A stretch of 64,000 bases of DNA. Source: Oceanisphaera marina (GTDB lineage Bacteria; Pseudomonadota; Gammaproteobacteria; Enterobacterales; Aeromonadaceae). The translations under genes and the position numbers were made by a program. The stretch lies in contig NZ_BMKE01000018.1 in assembly GCF_014643915.1 (NCBI RefSeq), positions 1 through 64,000 on the forward strand. The letters are read 5' to 3'. The notes beneath the pieces were generated by a model. It ran no database searches, was not told the origin of the DNA, and was given only the letters and a program-made list of their open reading frames with translations. Positions 22,591-32,133 of the stretch are shown piece by piece (position 1 is the first letter of the stretch; each line of letters starts with the position of its first letter).

Positions 22591-24411
22591 ATGAATAAAA
22601 GGATGAAATATATGGCGGCGATCACGGAGCTGAATATCTATCCGCTTAAATCGGCAGCTTTTGTATCCTCAAATGAAGCCTTTGTGACACATGAAGGCAT
22701 TCTGAATGATCGGCGTTATATGCTGGCCAAGCCCGATGGTTGCTTTGTAACGGCTCGGACTCATCCTCGGCTGCAAAGCATTCAGGTCAAGCTTGTAGCG
22801 GGGGGATTGGCTGTGCGCTATGGCGATCAGCTGCTCGAGGTACGTCACTCCGCTTTTTTACAGCAGCCCATGACCACGACTGTGTGGGATGATGACTTTA
22901 TCGCGCTAAGCACCCATCCGGATTACGATGCCTGGTTTAGCCAGATCCTGGGAGAACCGCTGCAGCTGTTATGGCTGGGGGAGTGCTCGCAACGCTATCG
23001 CGACAAGCTGGGAACCCGGGTGAGCTTTGCCGATGGTTATCCTTTGTTGCTGATATCTGAAGCTTCGTTGAACGATCTTAATCTAAGGGCGGATGCGCAA
23101 TTGCTGATGTCTCAATTTCGCCCCAATATCGTGGTGGCGGGCAACAGAGCCTTTGAAGAAGATGGTTGGCGACATATTCGTATTGGTGAGGTTGAATTTT
23201 TAGTGGCCAAACCCTGCAGCCGATGTGTGATGACCACCATAGAGCCGGGGACTGAAGGTTTTAATGCCATAAAAGAACCACTGGCAACCTTGCTGCGCTA
23301 TCGGCGCGGAGAAGACGGCGAGGTGTATTTTGGACAAAACCTGATTGCACTCAATGAAGGTATCATCAAGAAAGGTGATGAGGTGGAGGTATTGGAATAC
23401 GCCTCGGCCCCCATTTATGCGGACACAGCCCCAAAACGGCGCTCTTTGAAATGTGTAGCGCGTGAGTTGCTCACACCCGATATGACCACTTATTGGCTGG
23501 AGCCAACTGACGGTAAATCACTGGCCGATTACAAAGCGGGGCAACATTTGCCGATTGCGCTGGATATAGCAGGCAAGCGCTATCTGCGTTATTACACCCT
23601 GAGTTCCAGCCCGACTCGACCGGGTCGTTATGGCATCAGTGTGAAACGCCAGCCTGACGGCCTGATATCCTCCTGGTTGGCCGAACATCTGCTGCCCGGC
23701 AAGACGCTGCTGGCTCATGCCCCCGCAGGGGAGTTTGTGCTGCAAGCTGCCGAACGCTATCTTTTACTGTCGGCTGGCTCGGGCATTACACCCATGCTGT
23801 CGATGATCCGAGCCTTGGCTGATCATCAGCAGCTGAAGGATGTGGTGTTTATTCATGTCTGTCGTACCGAGGCTGACATACCCGCCGTTGAAGAGTTGCA
23901 ACAATTGGCTGATCGCCATACTGGTATGCGACTGGAGTTTGTATTGACCCAGCCCACAACAGGCGAGGGCGGGCGTCTGACTCTGGGCCACCTGGCTGGC
24001 ATTACAGCGTTGCAGGAACGACAAACCTATCTCTGTGGCCCCGCCGGTTTTATGCAGCAAACGCGTAGTTGGCTATTGGCGCTGGGTTTACCTGCGTCCC
24101 GCCTGCAGCAAGAGTATTTTGCCAGTCCGCAAAGCGTCACTGTTTCACGTGAAACACAAGCCGTGACCATACGCATAGGCGAAAAATCCTTTACGGGTAA
24201 TAACCAACAAGATCTGCTGACTCAAGGCGAAAATCAGGGGATCTCTTTGCCCTGGTCTTGCCGAGCCGGAATTTGTGGTAGCTGTAAACAGCAGCTGATT
24301 GCAGGTGAAGTGGATCAACCTGACGCACCGGCCTTGTCGGCATCAGAGCGCGAAGCGGGCATGGTATTGACCTGCTGCTGCGTACCGCTGTCGGATGTGG
24401 TCTTGTCGTAA
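22591..24411 (+). CDS. MOSC - ferredoxin reductase - 2Fe-2S ferredoxin fusion (YcbX-related)
   Basis: This three-module cytoplasmic redox protein has 606 residues from the first Met; the Met at 22612 (MAAITELNIYPLKS) is an equally good start. Residues about 8-265 are a MOSC domain with the conserved Cys in KPCSRCVMTT, similar to E. coli YcbX, which reduces N-hydroxylated bases. Residues about 285-510 are an FAD/NAD(P)H module (RYYTLSSSP, SAGSGITPMLSMI, CGPAGFM). Residues about 520-606 are a plant-type 2Fe-2S ferredoxin (SCRAGICGSC, then TCCC). E. coli YcbX lacks the middle module and relies on a separate reductase, so this version may be self-sufficient. A perfect parS site lies inside the coding sequence at 24141-24156. 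Confidence 0.9.
   Translation: MNKRMKYMAAITELNIYPLKSAAFVSSNEAFVTHEGILNDRRYMLAKPDGCFVTARTHPRLQSIQVKLVAGGLAVRYGDQLLEVRHSAFLQQPMTTTVWDDDFIALSTHPDYDAWFSQILGEPLQLLWLGECSQRYRDKLGTRVSFADGYPLLLISEASLNDLNLRADAQLLMSQFRPNIVVAGNRAFEEDGWRHIRIGEVEFLVAKPCSRCVMTTIEPGTEGFNAIKEPLATLLRYRRGEDGEVYFGQNLIALNEGIIKKGDEVEVLEYASAPIYADTAPKRRSLKCVARELLTPDMTTYWLEPTDGKSLADYKAGQHLPIALDIAGKRYLRYYTLSSSPTRPGRYGISVKRQPDGLISSWLAEHLLPGKTLLAHAPAGEFVLQAAERYLLLSAGSGITPMLSMIRALADHQQLKDVVFIHVCRTEADIPAVEELQQLADRHTGMRLEFVLTQPTTGEGGRLTLGHLAGITALQERQTYLCGPAGFMQQTRSWLLALGLPASRLQQEYFASPQSVTVSRETQAVTIRIGEKSFTGNNQQDLLTQGENQGISLPWSCRAGICGSCKQQLIAGEVDQPDAPALSASEREAGMVLTCCCVPLSDVVLS
24141..24156. promoter_or_regulatory. parS site, perfect 16-bp palindrome
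   Basis: TGTTTCACGTGAAACA is the canonical bacterial parS consensus recognised by ParB. It lies inside the MOSC-fusion gene, about 8 kb from parAB and 4.4 kb from oriC. Confidence 0.96.
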
Positions 24412-24455
24412 TGAGTAAAGCGGAAAGGGGACGATACCCTTACCCCTTTCACACA

Positions 24456-27257
24456 TTACTGACTCGCTTCATCTACCAAGTAGAGAATGGACTCGTAATT
24501 GATGCCACTGTGATGGCTGAGCCCCAGCTCGCAGGTGCGGCTATTGCTTATGCCTCGAGTACAACCATTCGGTACTTGCTGTTTGAGGGTAGCCAGTGCC
24601 GAAGCGTTAAGCTCGGGCAGGGTAAAGCCTTTGTCACCGGCAAAGCCACAGCAGCCGATGTGCTCCGGCACCACCACTTTGCTGGCACAGCGTTGCGCCA
24701 GCTGCAGCATTTTGTCTGCCAGCCCCATGCGTTGGCTACTGCAGGTAATGTGCAGCATGACGGTGTCAGGTACCGGCGTGAGTTGCAGCCGTGCCAATGC
24801 ATGGTCCAGGATAAAAGCGACCGGCTCATAAACGGTTAGCAGGCGGGTGAAGTTGTCCTGGCTGAGCTTGGCACAGGGGCTGGTATCCATTAGCACCGGC
24901 CAACGGCCTTGCTCCGAGGCTTGCCATAAATGGGTTTCCAGCTCCCGAGATTTATCATCGGCGAGATCAGGCATGCCTTTGCTTTGATAGGGCATACCAC
25001 AACAGAGGCTATTTAAATCCCGAGGCACTATGACATCGAAGCCGGCCTTTTCCAGCACCGCCAGGGTGACTTTGGTCAGTGAGCGGGGGTCTTGGGCATT
25101 CGGTGATTGTCCCAGGGTACGGCTGGCGCAAGAGGGAAAATACACGACTTTGGAGCGACCTTGATCCACACCTTGTGGCCGATGCCGGTTGGCGATTGGA
25201 GTCGTGGGCAGCCACAGCGGGACCGTGTTTTTGCTTAGTTTGCGCAATCCCTGATTAAGGTGGGTCATGGTCTGGCTACCCAGCAGCTTGCGAGCCATGC
25301 CGGCGGTATTTAGCCCGATGGCGACGGCCTGGGTAGTACCTGCGAAATGTCCGGCACTCCATCTGGCGATAGATTGAAACCTCTGATATCGCGCACTGCG
25401 CAGTTTACGTATCAGATCACCGGTGTTAATGCCTACCGGACAACGCTGCTCACACAGGCCGGTTGCGGCACAGGTATCGATACCCTGATAGTCAAATACC
25501 TGCTGTAGGTTGTCGTCTATGACTTCGTTGTTGGCCTGTCGTCGCTGCAGCTCTCGATATAGTACTATACGTTGACGCGGCGTCAGGCTTAAGTTTTTTG
25601 ATGGACAGACTGCCTCACAAAAGCCACATTCTATGCACTTATCCACTAATGGATCGGCGGCCGGTAATGGTTTCAGGTTGTTAAGGTGAGCCTTAGGGTC
25701 GGCGTTAACGATCACACCGGGGTTGAGAATGCCATTGGGATCAAACAGCGCCTTGATGCGCTGAATTAGCCGATACCCTTCGTGCCCCCATTCCAGCTCA
25801 ACATAGGGTGCCATATTACGTCCGGTACCGTGTTCTGCTTTTAATGACCCTTGATACTCCACCGCGACCAACTGGGTGACCGCATCCATAAAGTGGCCGT
25901 ATCGATCTCGCTCTTCCTGATTGTCGAACCCCTGGGTAAAGACGAAGTGCAGGTTACCCGCCAGGGCATGGCCAAAGATAATGGCTTCATGATAACCAAA
26001 GCGCTCGAACAAGCTGGTCAGTTTACGCACCGCTGCGGCGAGATGTTCCACGTGAAACGCTATATCTTCAATCACCACTGTGGTGCCGGTTTCTCGCACC
26101 GCACCCACCGCGGGGAACATGCCTTTTCTCATGGCCCACAAGGTGGCGCAGACTGTTGGATCTTGAGTAAAGGGTACCTGGTTTAGTGGAACAAATGCGG
26201 TGATGGCCGCCATGGCTTGCTCACAGCTATGCTGTAACTGGGCTGCACTTTCTCCGTGAACTTCAATCAGCAGGGCGGCGGCCTCATCATCCAGAGTCTT
26301 GATAAAATCTGGCATACCGGCGTTGTTGGCGATGGAACGCAAGGCTCGGCCATCCATCAGCTCCACGGCGGCAACCGGGGTGTTGGCCAGTTCGGTTACC
26401 GCCAGACAGGTGGTTTCTATATCGGAATACACCAGCAGGCAAGACGCCTTGAACTGATGATCGGGTACCGTGTGATAGGTGATGTCATTAATAAACCCCA
26501 GGGTGCCTTCCGAGCCAATCATCAGGTGAGCGAGCATATCGAAGGGATCGGCAAAATCGAGCAGGGCGTTCAGGCTGTAACCCGTGGTGTTTTTCAGTCG
26601 ATACTTATGCTGAATCAAGTCAGCCAGACTCGGATTCGTTGTCACTTCTTGATGCAGCTGCCGCAAACCAGCCAGTAATTGCGGCTGTTGCTCGGCGAAA
26701 CGAGTGCGGCTTTGTGCATCCTGCGTGTCCAGCAGGGTACCATCGGCCAGCACCACACTCATGCCTGCCAGGGTTCGATAAGAATTTTGCGCCGTACCGC
26801 AGCACATGCCAGAGGCATTATTTGCGGCAATACCGCCGATTTTGCAGCTATTGATGGAAGCCGGATCCGGGCCTATCTTGCGGCCAAAGGGTGCCAGGTA
26901 TTTGTTGGCATCGGCTCCAAGAACACCCGGTTGCAGGCATATTTTTTTACCTTGTTCACTGATGTCATGCTGGCGCCAATCATCGGTCAGAGTGATCAAC
27001 ACCGAATCCGAAATGGCTTGCCCCGATAAGCTGGTGCCTGCAGCACGAAAGGTGCAGTGTATCGCGTGCTGGCTACATAATTGCAGTACCCGTATCACTT
27101 CAGCGGTATTGGCCAGTCGCAATACCATTTTAGGTACCAAACGATAAAAACTGGCATCGGTGCCGTAAGCAAGACAAAGAGCTGAATCGGTGATGATACG
27201 GTTATCCGGTAAAAACTGCTGTAGTTCAGCAATCAGCCGGTGATACTGGGAAGCCAT
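24456..27257 (-). CDS. FAD/Fe-S D-lactate dehydrogenase (Dld-II type)
   Basis: This 933-residue respiratory enzyme is likely to oxidise D-lactate to pyruvate. The N-terminal PCMH FAD-binding domain (about 35-260) has FRAAGTSLSGQAISDS. The FAD-oxidase C domain (about 270-530) has KAEHGTGRNMAPYVE. A ferredoxin-like part has two clusters (CIECGFCEAVCP and CAATGLCEQRCPVG). C-terminal CCG domains contain CCGMPY and CCGFAGDKG. The architecture and its place after lldP-lldE-lldF-lldG match Dld-II of Shewanella. It is the last gene of the lactate cluster. A parS-like site lies within it. Confidence 0.9.
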   Translation of the reverse strand: MASQYHRLIAELQQFLPDNRIITDSALCLAYGTDASFYRLVPKMVLRLANTAEVIRVLQLCSQHAIHCTFRAAGTSLSGQAISDSVLITLTDDWRQHDISEQGKKICLQPGVLGADANKYLAPFGRKIGPDPASINSCKIGGIAANNASGMCCGTAQNSYRTLAGMSVVLADGTLLDTQDAQSRTRFAEQQPQLLAGLRQLHQEVTTNPSLADLIQHKYRLKNTTGYSLNALLDFADPFDMLAHLMIGSEGTLGFINDITYHTVPDHQFKASCLLVYSDIETTCLAVTELANTPVAAVELMDGRALRSIANNAGMPDFIKTLDDEAAALLIEVHGESAAQLQHSCEQAMAAITAFVPLNQVPFTQDPTVCATLWAMRKGMFPAVGAVRETGTTVVIEDIAFHVEHLAAAVRKLTSLFERFGYHEAIIFGHALAGNLHFVFTQGFDNQEERDRYGHFMDAVTQLVAVEYQGSLKAEHGTGRNMAPYVELEWGHEGYRLIQRIKALFDPNGILNPGVIVNADPKAHLNNLKPLPAADPLVDKCIECGFCEAVCPSKNLSLTPRQRIVLYRELQRRQANNEVIDDNLQQVFDYQGIDTCAATGLCEQRCPVGINTGDLIRKLRSARYQRFQSIARWSAGHFAGTTQAVAIGLNTAGMARKLLGSQTMTHLNQGLRKLSKNTVPLWLPTTPIANRHRPQGVDQGRSKVVYFPSCASRTLGQSPNAQDPRSLTKVTLAVLEKAGFDVIVPRDLNSLCCGMPYQSKGMPDLADDKSRELETHLWQASEQGRWPVLMDTSPCAKLSQDNFTRLLTVYEPVAFILDHALARLQLTPVPDTVMLHITCSSQRMGLADKMLQLAQRCASKVVVPEHIGCCGFAGDKGFTLPELNASALATLKQQVPNGCTRGISNSRTCELGLSHHSGINYESILYLVDEASQ
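26044..26059. promoter_or_regulatory. parS-like site (two mismatches)
   Basis: TGTTCCACGTGAAACG differs from the parS consensus at the fifth and last positions and keeps the core CCACGTGAAAC. TGTTCCACGTGAAACA-type variants are known functional parS sequences. It lies 1.9 kb from the perfect site. Confidence 0.8.
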
Positions 27258-27337
27258 TAAAGATCCTTTATGCTAGTGCTGAAGGTGATTGAGGGGCAGG
27301 GGAACAGTCACCTGATAATAGAACGGGGTTGCTGTCA

Positions 27338-27991
27338 TTAGATATCCTCCAGAATTAGAACCAGTAGCTGCCTGGGGCCGTGGGCGCCATAGGCTAAGGT
27401 TTGTTGGATGTCGGCCGTCTTGGAAGGGCCTGAAATCAGCAGCAGATTAGTGGGCATACCATTAGCCCAGCCTTGTTCCTTCATCATGGCCGGCAAATTA
27501 GTATGCAGTGTCGAAGCCTTGAGGATAGCAATATGACAAGGAGGCACCAAGGACAGGGTTCGAGGCTCTGCCACGTTGGGCCAAAGCACCAAGGTGCCAG
27601 TGGCAGCAATCGCGCCATGGCATCCGGTGATGCCGGCGTCTACCTGGTTGAATAGCTCATCTTTCCATTGTTCCAGCGGTGTATCGAAAAGCAGTTGTTC
27701 GGCATGGCCGGCCAAGGCTTGAGTAATCTCGGAATGGAAGTCTCCGCCGGTACCGGTAGTAATTCGCTTTAGTCCCCGCTTGTTGATCTGAGCTTGTAGT
27801 GTGGTAATCAACTCGGCATGTCTCAGTGTGTATACCTCGGCATGATTTTGTTGCAGCAAGTCGACCAGTCTGGCGAGCATAGTATCTTGGTCGGTTTCAT
27901 CCCAGACAGGATAATCCGGGTCATTGACGGGCAGCGGTTGAACTTCTGCCTGACGCAGACGATTGAGAATAGCGTTACGAGCGGTCGTCAT
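27338..27991 (-). CDS. lldG: LldG/LutC-family lactate utilisation protein
   Basis: This is the third subunit of the LldEFG (LutABC) L-lactate dehydrogenase. The start MTTARNAILNRLRQAE at 27991 shares one base with the lldF stop (TAATG), implying translational coupling; the open frame extends 25 codons further inside lldF and is not likely used. The 217 residues contain the LUD-domain motifs GCHGAIAATGTLVLWPN and SLVPPCHIAIL. The gene for D-lactate dehydrogenase follows after 80 bp. Confidence 0.93.
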   Translation of the reverse strand: MTTARNAILNRLRQAEVQPLPVNDPDYPVWDETDQDTMLARLVDLLQQNHAEVYTLRHAELITTLQAQINKRGLKRITTGTGGDFHSEITQALAGHAEQLLFDTPLEQWKDELFNQVDAGITGCHGAIAATGTLVLWPNVAEPRTLSLVPPCHIAILKASTLHTNLPAMMKEQGWANGMPTNLLLISGPSKTADIQQTLAYGAHGPRQLLVLILEDI

Positions 27992-29409
27992 TATTTGTTC
28001 CTCTTGGCCATCAGCTCGCGCAAGGTATTGGCTGCGGGCTGTGGGGCGGTACGACAACGAGTCCATGGTCCAAGCTTGCTGGGTATCAGACCCCGCAGGC
28101 GGGTGGCAAACCAGCTTGTCATTCGGTATAAGGCCGGATGACTGGCCACTATGCCAAAACTGCGCCAGGCAAAGGCTTCCAGATTGGTTTTGGCTGCACC
28201 TTGACCACGTAGTGCCGGCACCCCCGGGCGAGGGTCTTGTTTGGCTTCCCGACGTAGTCGCAGTAACATTTCAGGAATGGGAATCCGTACTGGGCATACC
28301 TCGCCGCAGGCACCGCAAAGACTAGAGGCTGTGGGAAGATCCTGGGTGGCTTCCAATCCCATCATGTGAGGCGAAATAATCTTGCCAATGGGGCCCGGAT
28401 AAACCGTACCGTAAGCATGGCCGCCAACCCGAGTATAAACCGGGCAATGGTTCATACAGGCACCGCAACGAATGCACTGTAATGTCTTGCGTATTTCTTC
28501 GTCGACGAAAGCCTGGCTGCGACCATTGTCCAGCAGCACCAGATGCACCTCTTTGGGGCCGTCCAGTTCACCGTTCTTACGTGGTCCGCTGATCATGTTG
28601 AAATAGGTCGTAATAGTCTGACCGGTCGCGGAGCGGGTGAGCGCGCTGAACAAAGGTGGTACATCGGCCAGAAATTCAACCACTTTTTCGATACCGGTAA
28701 TGGCGATATGCACGTCGGGCACAGTGGTGCACATGCGGCCATTTCCTTCGTTTTCTACCAAGCACAAGGTGCCGGTTTCGGCGACCGCGAAGTTAACTCC
28801 AGATATTCCGATGTGAGCGCTACGAAACTTCTCACGCAATACATTGCGTCCGGTTTGAATTAACGAGTCTACGTCCAGAGTGTGCTTGAAGCCGGGCACG
28901 TGCTCGGCAAACAGGTCCGCCACCTGCTTTTTGTTTTTGTGAATGGCGGGCATGATGATGTGCGATGGCGTTTCGTTACCTAACTGGACTATATATTCTC
29001 CCATGTCGCTTTCCAGGCAGTCGATGCCTTCCTTCGCCATGGCGTGGTTCAGCTCTATCTCTTCGCTCACCATCGACTTGCCCTTGACCGCCAGCGTACC
29101 GCCATGGGATTGAATAATATCGGCAAAGAGGGCGTTGGCTTGCTCGGCATTTTCAGCCCAGTGCACCTGAATGCCGTTGGCGATACACTTGGCTTCTAGC
29201 TGTTCCAGTAAAGACGGTAACTTACTCAGGCAGCGCTGGCGAATAGCCTCGGCTCGATCACGAATCGTGCTTTCTTCATGTGGATCGGCGAAGGCGCTTT
29301 GGCGTTTATCTCGTAGATAATCCATGGCGCCACGGAAGTTGGCTCGCAGCTCAGGATCGGCGAGAGCAGCCTCAGCTTGTGGATGAAATAGTTGCGGTTT
29401 ATTGTGCAT
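27991..29409 (-). CDS. lldF: LldF/LutB iron-sulfur lactate dehydrogenase subunit
   Basis: The 472 residues begin with a LUD domain (about 70-300, including VKGKSMVSEEIELN and VAETGTLCLVENEGNGRM). Two 4Fe-4S ferredoxin motifs follow (CIRCGACMNHCPVY and SLCGACGEVCPVRIP, about 310-375) and then a DUF3390-like C-terminal part. Together with LldE and LldG it oxidises L-lactate to pyruvate and feeds electrons to the quinone pool. It overlaps lldE by 11 bp and lldG by 1 bp. Confidence 0.96.
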   Translation of the reverse strand: MHNKPQLFHPQAEAALADPELRANFRGAMDYLRDKRQSAFADPHEESTIRDRAEAIRQRCLSKLPSLLEQLEAKCIANGIQVHWAENAEQANALFADIIQSHGGTLAVKGKSMVSEEIELNHAMAKEGIDCLESDMGEYIVQLGNETPSHIIMPAIHKNKKQVADLFAEHVPGFKHTLDVDSLIQTGRNVLREKFRSAHIGISGVNFAVAETGTLCLVENEGNGRMCTTVPDVHIAITGIEKVVEFLADVPPLFSALTRSATGQTITTYFNMISGPRKNGELDGPKEVHLVLLDNGRSQAFVDEEIRKTLQCIRCGACMNHCPVYTRVGGHAYGTVYPGPIGKIISPHMMGLEATQDLPTASSLCGACGEVCPVRIPIPEMLLRLRREAKQDPRPGVPALRGQGAAKTNLEAFAWRSFGIVASHPALYRMTSWFATRLRGLIPSKLGPWTRCRTAPQPAANTLRELMAKRNK

Positions 29410-30172
29410 CTGAACTCTCCAACCGGTTCAACAGGAACGTTGCTAAATGTGTGCCTTGCAGGCTTTTTCCCTGATATTCCAGTGCACCATTGATATTGAG
29501 TAAACAGCCCCAGTCAGCACTAATTAATTGATCGGCTTTGGTCTCGGACAGGTGTTGAGTCTTGTCTTGTACCATGGCTTCGCTAATCGCAGGGTGCCTG
29601 ACCGAAAAGGTGCCGCCAAAACCACAGCACTCACTTTCGTAGGGCTGCTCGCGGAGTTCTACTTGGCTCAGCTGGCCCAGCAGTTGACGACCGGTGATGT
29701 GTACCTTCATTTCACGGCGGGCGGCACATGAGGTATGCAACACGACCGAAGTAGCAGGACCTTGGTCATCTAGTTTTATGCGACATACCTGCACCAGAAA
29801 TTCGGTCAATTCAAATACTCGATCACAAAATTGGTTGACCGATTGTTCATGCTCACTACCAGCAAATAGCCGACGGTAGTGATGGTGCATCATGCCACCA
29901 CAAGAACCGGACAGTACAACAACAGGCCAAGATTCAGGAAAGAGGGCCATCTGGCTTAGAGCGATGGTTTTGGCGTCATCTTCATAACCGGAAGAGTAGG
30001 CTGGCTGACCGCAGCAAGTTTGTTCGGGGACATAAACAATCTCAACGCCAGCCCGCTCCAGCAGCTTCATGGCATCCAATCCACTTTGGGGCGAGAACAT
30101 GTCTATCAAGCAGGTGGCATAGACATATACCTTTTTGGGCTTAGCGGGATAAATGCGAATAGCTGACGACAT
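29399..30172 (-). CDS. lldE: LldE/LutA cysteine-rich lactate dehydrogenase subunit
   Basis: This 257-residue protein has two CCG (cysteine-rich) domains. The first has VPEQTCCGQPAYSSG and SGSCGGMMHHHY, the second has HTSCAARREM and SECCGFGGTFSVRHP. Such domains hold an unusual iron-sulfur cluster, as in heterodisulfide reductase. It is the first of the three dehydrogenase subunits and follows lldP. Confidence 0.96.
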   Translation of the reverse strand: MSSAIRIYPAKPKKVYVYATCLIDMFSPQSGLDAMKLLERAGVEIVYVPEQTCCGQPAYSSGYEDDAKTIALSQMALFPESWPVVVLSGSCGGMMHHHYRRLFAGSEHEQSVNQFCDRVFELTEFLVQVCRIKLDDQGPATSVVLHTSCAARREMKVHITGRQLLGQLSQVELREQPYESECCGFGGTFSVRHPAISEAMVQDKTQHLSETKADQLISADWGCLLNINGALEYQGKSLQGTHLATFLLNRLESSDAQ

Positions 30173-30212
30173 AGGGTCATTCCTTTCAATAATGCGACTT
30201 AATTAGTTGGTT

Positions 30213-30249
30213 AAAAGCGAGGGCCTGTGTATTGGCTCCTCGCTTTTGT
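30213..30249 (-). terminator. Hairpin between lldP and lldE
   Basis: Arms AAAAGCGAGG-GCC and GGC-T-CCTCGCTTTT pair with one bulge. On the minus strand this could attenuate transcription between the permease and the dehydrogenase genes, or protect the lldP mRNA. The T tract is short, so termination may be partial. Confidence 0.6.
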
Positions 30250-30278
30250 ACTATTTACTTACCGATAGAGGATATGAC

Positions 30279-31979
30279 TCAAGATAGCTCCAGCAAGGGA
30301 TCCGATATACCCAGCCAATAAATGGCAAGCATGCCGATGATGGCAGTGAATACCAGATAATAGAGGGTAGGTAATGCCGTCTTGCGTAAGGTCATACCTT
30401 CGCGACCGAGTAAACCAACGGTGGCAGAAGCGGCAACCACGTTATGAATGGCAATCATGTTACCGGCGGCAGCACCGACTGCTTGCAATGCGACCATCAT
30501 GGCAGTGGATACGCTGAGCGTTTGGGCAACCTCAAACTGAAACTGAGAGAACATCATATTGGATACTGTGTTTGAGCCGGCAATGAAGGCCCCCAAAGCA
30601 CCAATGACGCCACTGATCGCAGGGAAAAAGTCACCGACCAAGTCTGCTGCAACCCTGGCGGTCATCACCGGCATACTGACAATATCAGCTTCGTTAACGC
30701 CGGAGTTGATAAAGATACGGACCATGGGCACGGTAAACATGAGTACGAAACCGGCACCAATCAGGGTGCGGGATGACTCGGTTATTGCGGGTACCATGTC
30801 TTTGAGTGAACGGGTCTGTGTTAGTACCGCCACCAGAGAAACCATGATCAGAATGCCACCCGGCAGGTATAAAGGCTGAATGCTGGCGCTCACACCGGCC
30901 TCACCAAGAATATCGCTAAACGCCATGCTCCAGCTGGTGAGTAAACCTTTGAAGCTGTCACTGGTACGACTCAGCACCAACAATATTGGTAATAGCAAAT
31001 AGGGGAACCAAGCCAAGGCCAGGCCGATAGGTTTTTTCTTCAGATCTTCTTTGCTAATAACCAGAGATCCTAACCATTCCTTAGGCCAGTTTTTTTCTTC
31101 TGGAAAGTCGAAGACACTCTTGGGTACCAAAAAGCCTTTACGTGCTGCGGGTACCACAATAGCCAGTGAGACCAAACCACCGATTAAAGAGGGAAACTCA
31201 GGACCAAGCACAATACCGGTAATGGCATAAGGGATGGTAAACGCCAGGCCGGCAAAAATAGCGAATGGCAGAATATCCAGACCTTCCAGCCAGCTCTTCT
31301 TCTGGCCGAAGAATCGGGTAAGCATCATGGACATGAACAAGGGCATCAGGATGCCGATGATGGCATGAGTGACTGATACATAGCTCGTCACGGTTTGCAG
31401 ATAGGCTTCCCAGCTCGAACCTGAAGCGGCCAAGGTAGTACCAATCGCATTACTGTCCACACCTGAGGTCACACCAACGACAATAGGCGTGCCCACGGCA
31501 CCAAAGGAGACTGGTGTACTTTGAATCATCATGCCCATCAAGACCGCGGCCAAGGCAGGAAATCCTAAAGCAACCATTAATGGTGCTGCAACGGCTGCGG
31601 GAGTACCGAATCCTGAAGCACCTTCGATGAAGCAACCAAAGCACCAAGCCACAATAATGGCTTGAATACGCCGATCCGGCGAGATGGCGGTGAAGCCATT
31701 ACGGATGCTGGTGATGGCACCGGTATGTTTTAACGTATTGAGGAGTAAGATAGCGCCAAATATAATCCACAATAAAGAAACGGATACCACTAATCCTTGT
31801 AAGCTGGAGGCGATTACTCGTGTCGCCGTCATATCCCAAGCAAACAGGGCAACCAGTACAGTTAAGATAAATGCCAGCGGCATGGCTCGTTTGGCTGGCC
31901 ATTGCAGACCAACCAGCAGAACCGCGGCGAGCACAATAGGCGAGAATGCCAGTAGTGCCAACAGAGAATTATTAAGCAT
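30279..31979 (-). CDS. lldP: L-lactate permease
   Basis: This 566-residue polytopic inner-membrane proton symporter belongs to the LctP family and imports L- and D-lactate. The family segment [20 protein letters not shown] (about 115-134) and [13 protein letters not shown] in the C-terminal half are diagnostic. At least a dozen hydrophobic helices are visible. It heads the lactate cluster and is divergent from a LysR gene. Confidence 0.96.
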   Translation of the reverse strand: MLNNSLLALLAFSPIVLAAVLLVGLQWPAKRAMPLAFILTVLVALFAWDMTATRVIASSLQGLVVSVSLLWIIFGAILLLNTLKHTGAITSIRNGFTAISPDRRIQAIIVAWCFGCFIEGASGFGTPAAVAAPLMVALGFPALAAVLMGMMIQSTPVSFGAVGTPIVVGVTSGVDSNAIGTTLAASGSSWEAYLQTVTSYVSVTHAIIGILMPLFMSMMLTRFFGQKKSWLEGLDILPFAIFAGLAFTIPYAITGIVLGPEFPSLIGGLVSLAIVVPAARKGFLVPKSVFDFPEEKNWPKEWLGSLVISKEDLKKKPIGLALAWFPYLLLPILLVLSRTSDSFKGLLTSWSMAFSDILGEAGVSASIQPLYLPGGILIMVSLVAVLTQTRSLKDMVPAITESSRTLIGAGFVLMFTVPMVRIFINSGVNEADIVSMPVMTARVAADLVGDFFPAISGVIGALGAFIAGSNTVSNMMFSQFQFEVAQTLSVSTAMMVALQAVGAAAGNMIAIHNVVAASATVGLLGREGMTLRKTALPTLYYLVFTAIIGMLAIYWLGISDPLLELS

Positions 31980-32133
31980 AGAGTCCTTTCCTTGATAAGA
32001 TGTTAGCGGTGATCAAGCAACGTGCTGCGTCCTAGAGTAGAGACGTACAATGTGTTAACGGTATGTAACCTATTCTGTTTTTTTTTATGGATATATAGAC
32101 TTAAAGATATACACTGTTTCCAAAACTGGATGA

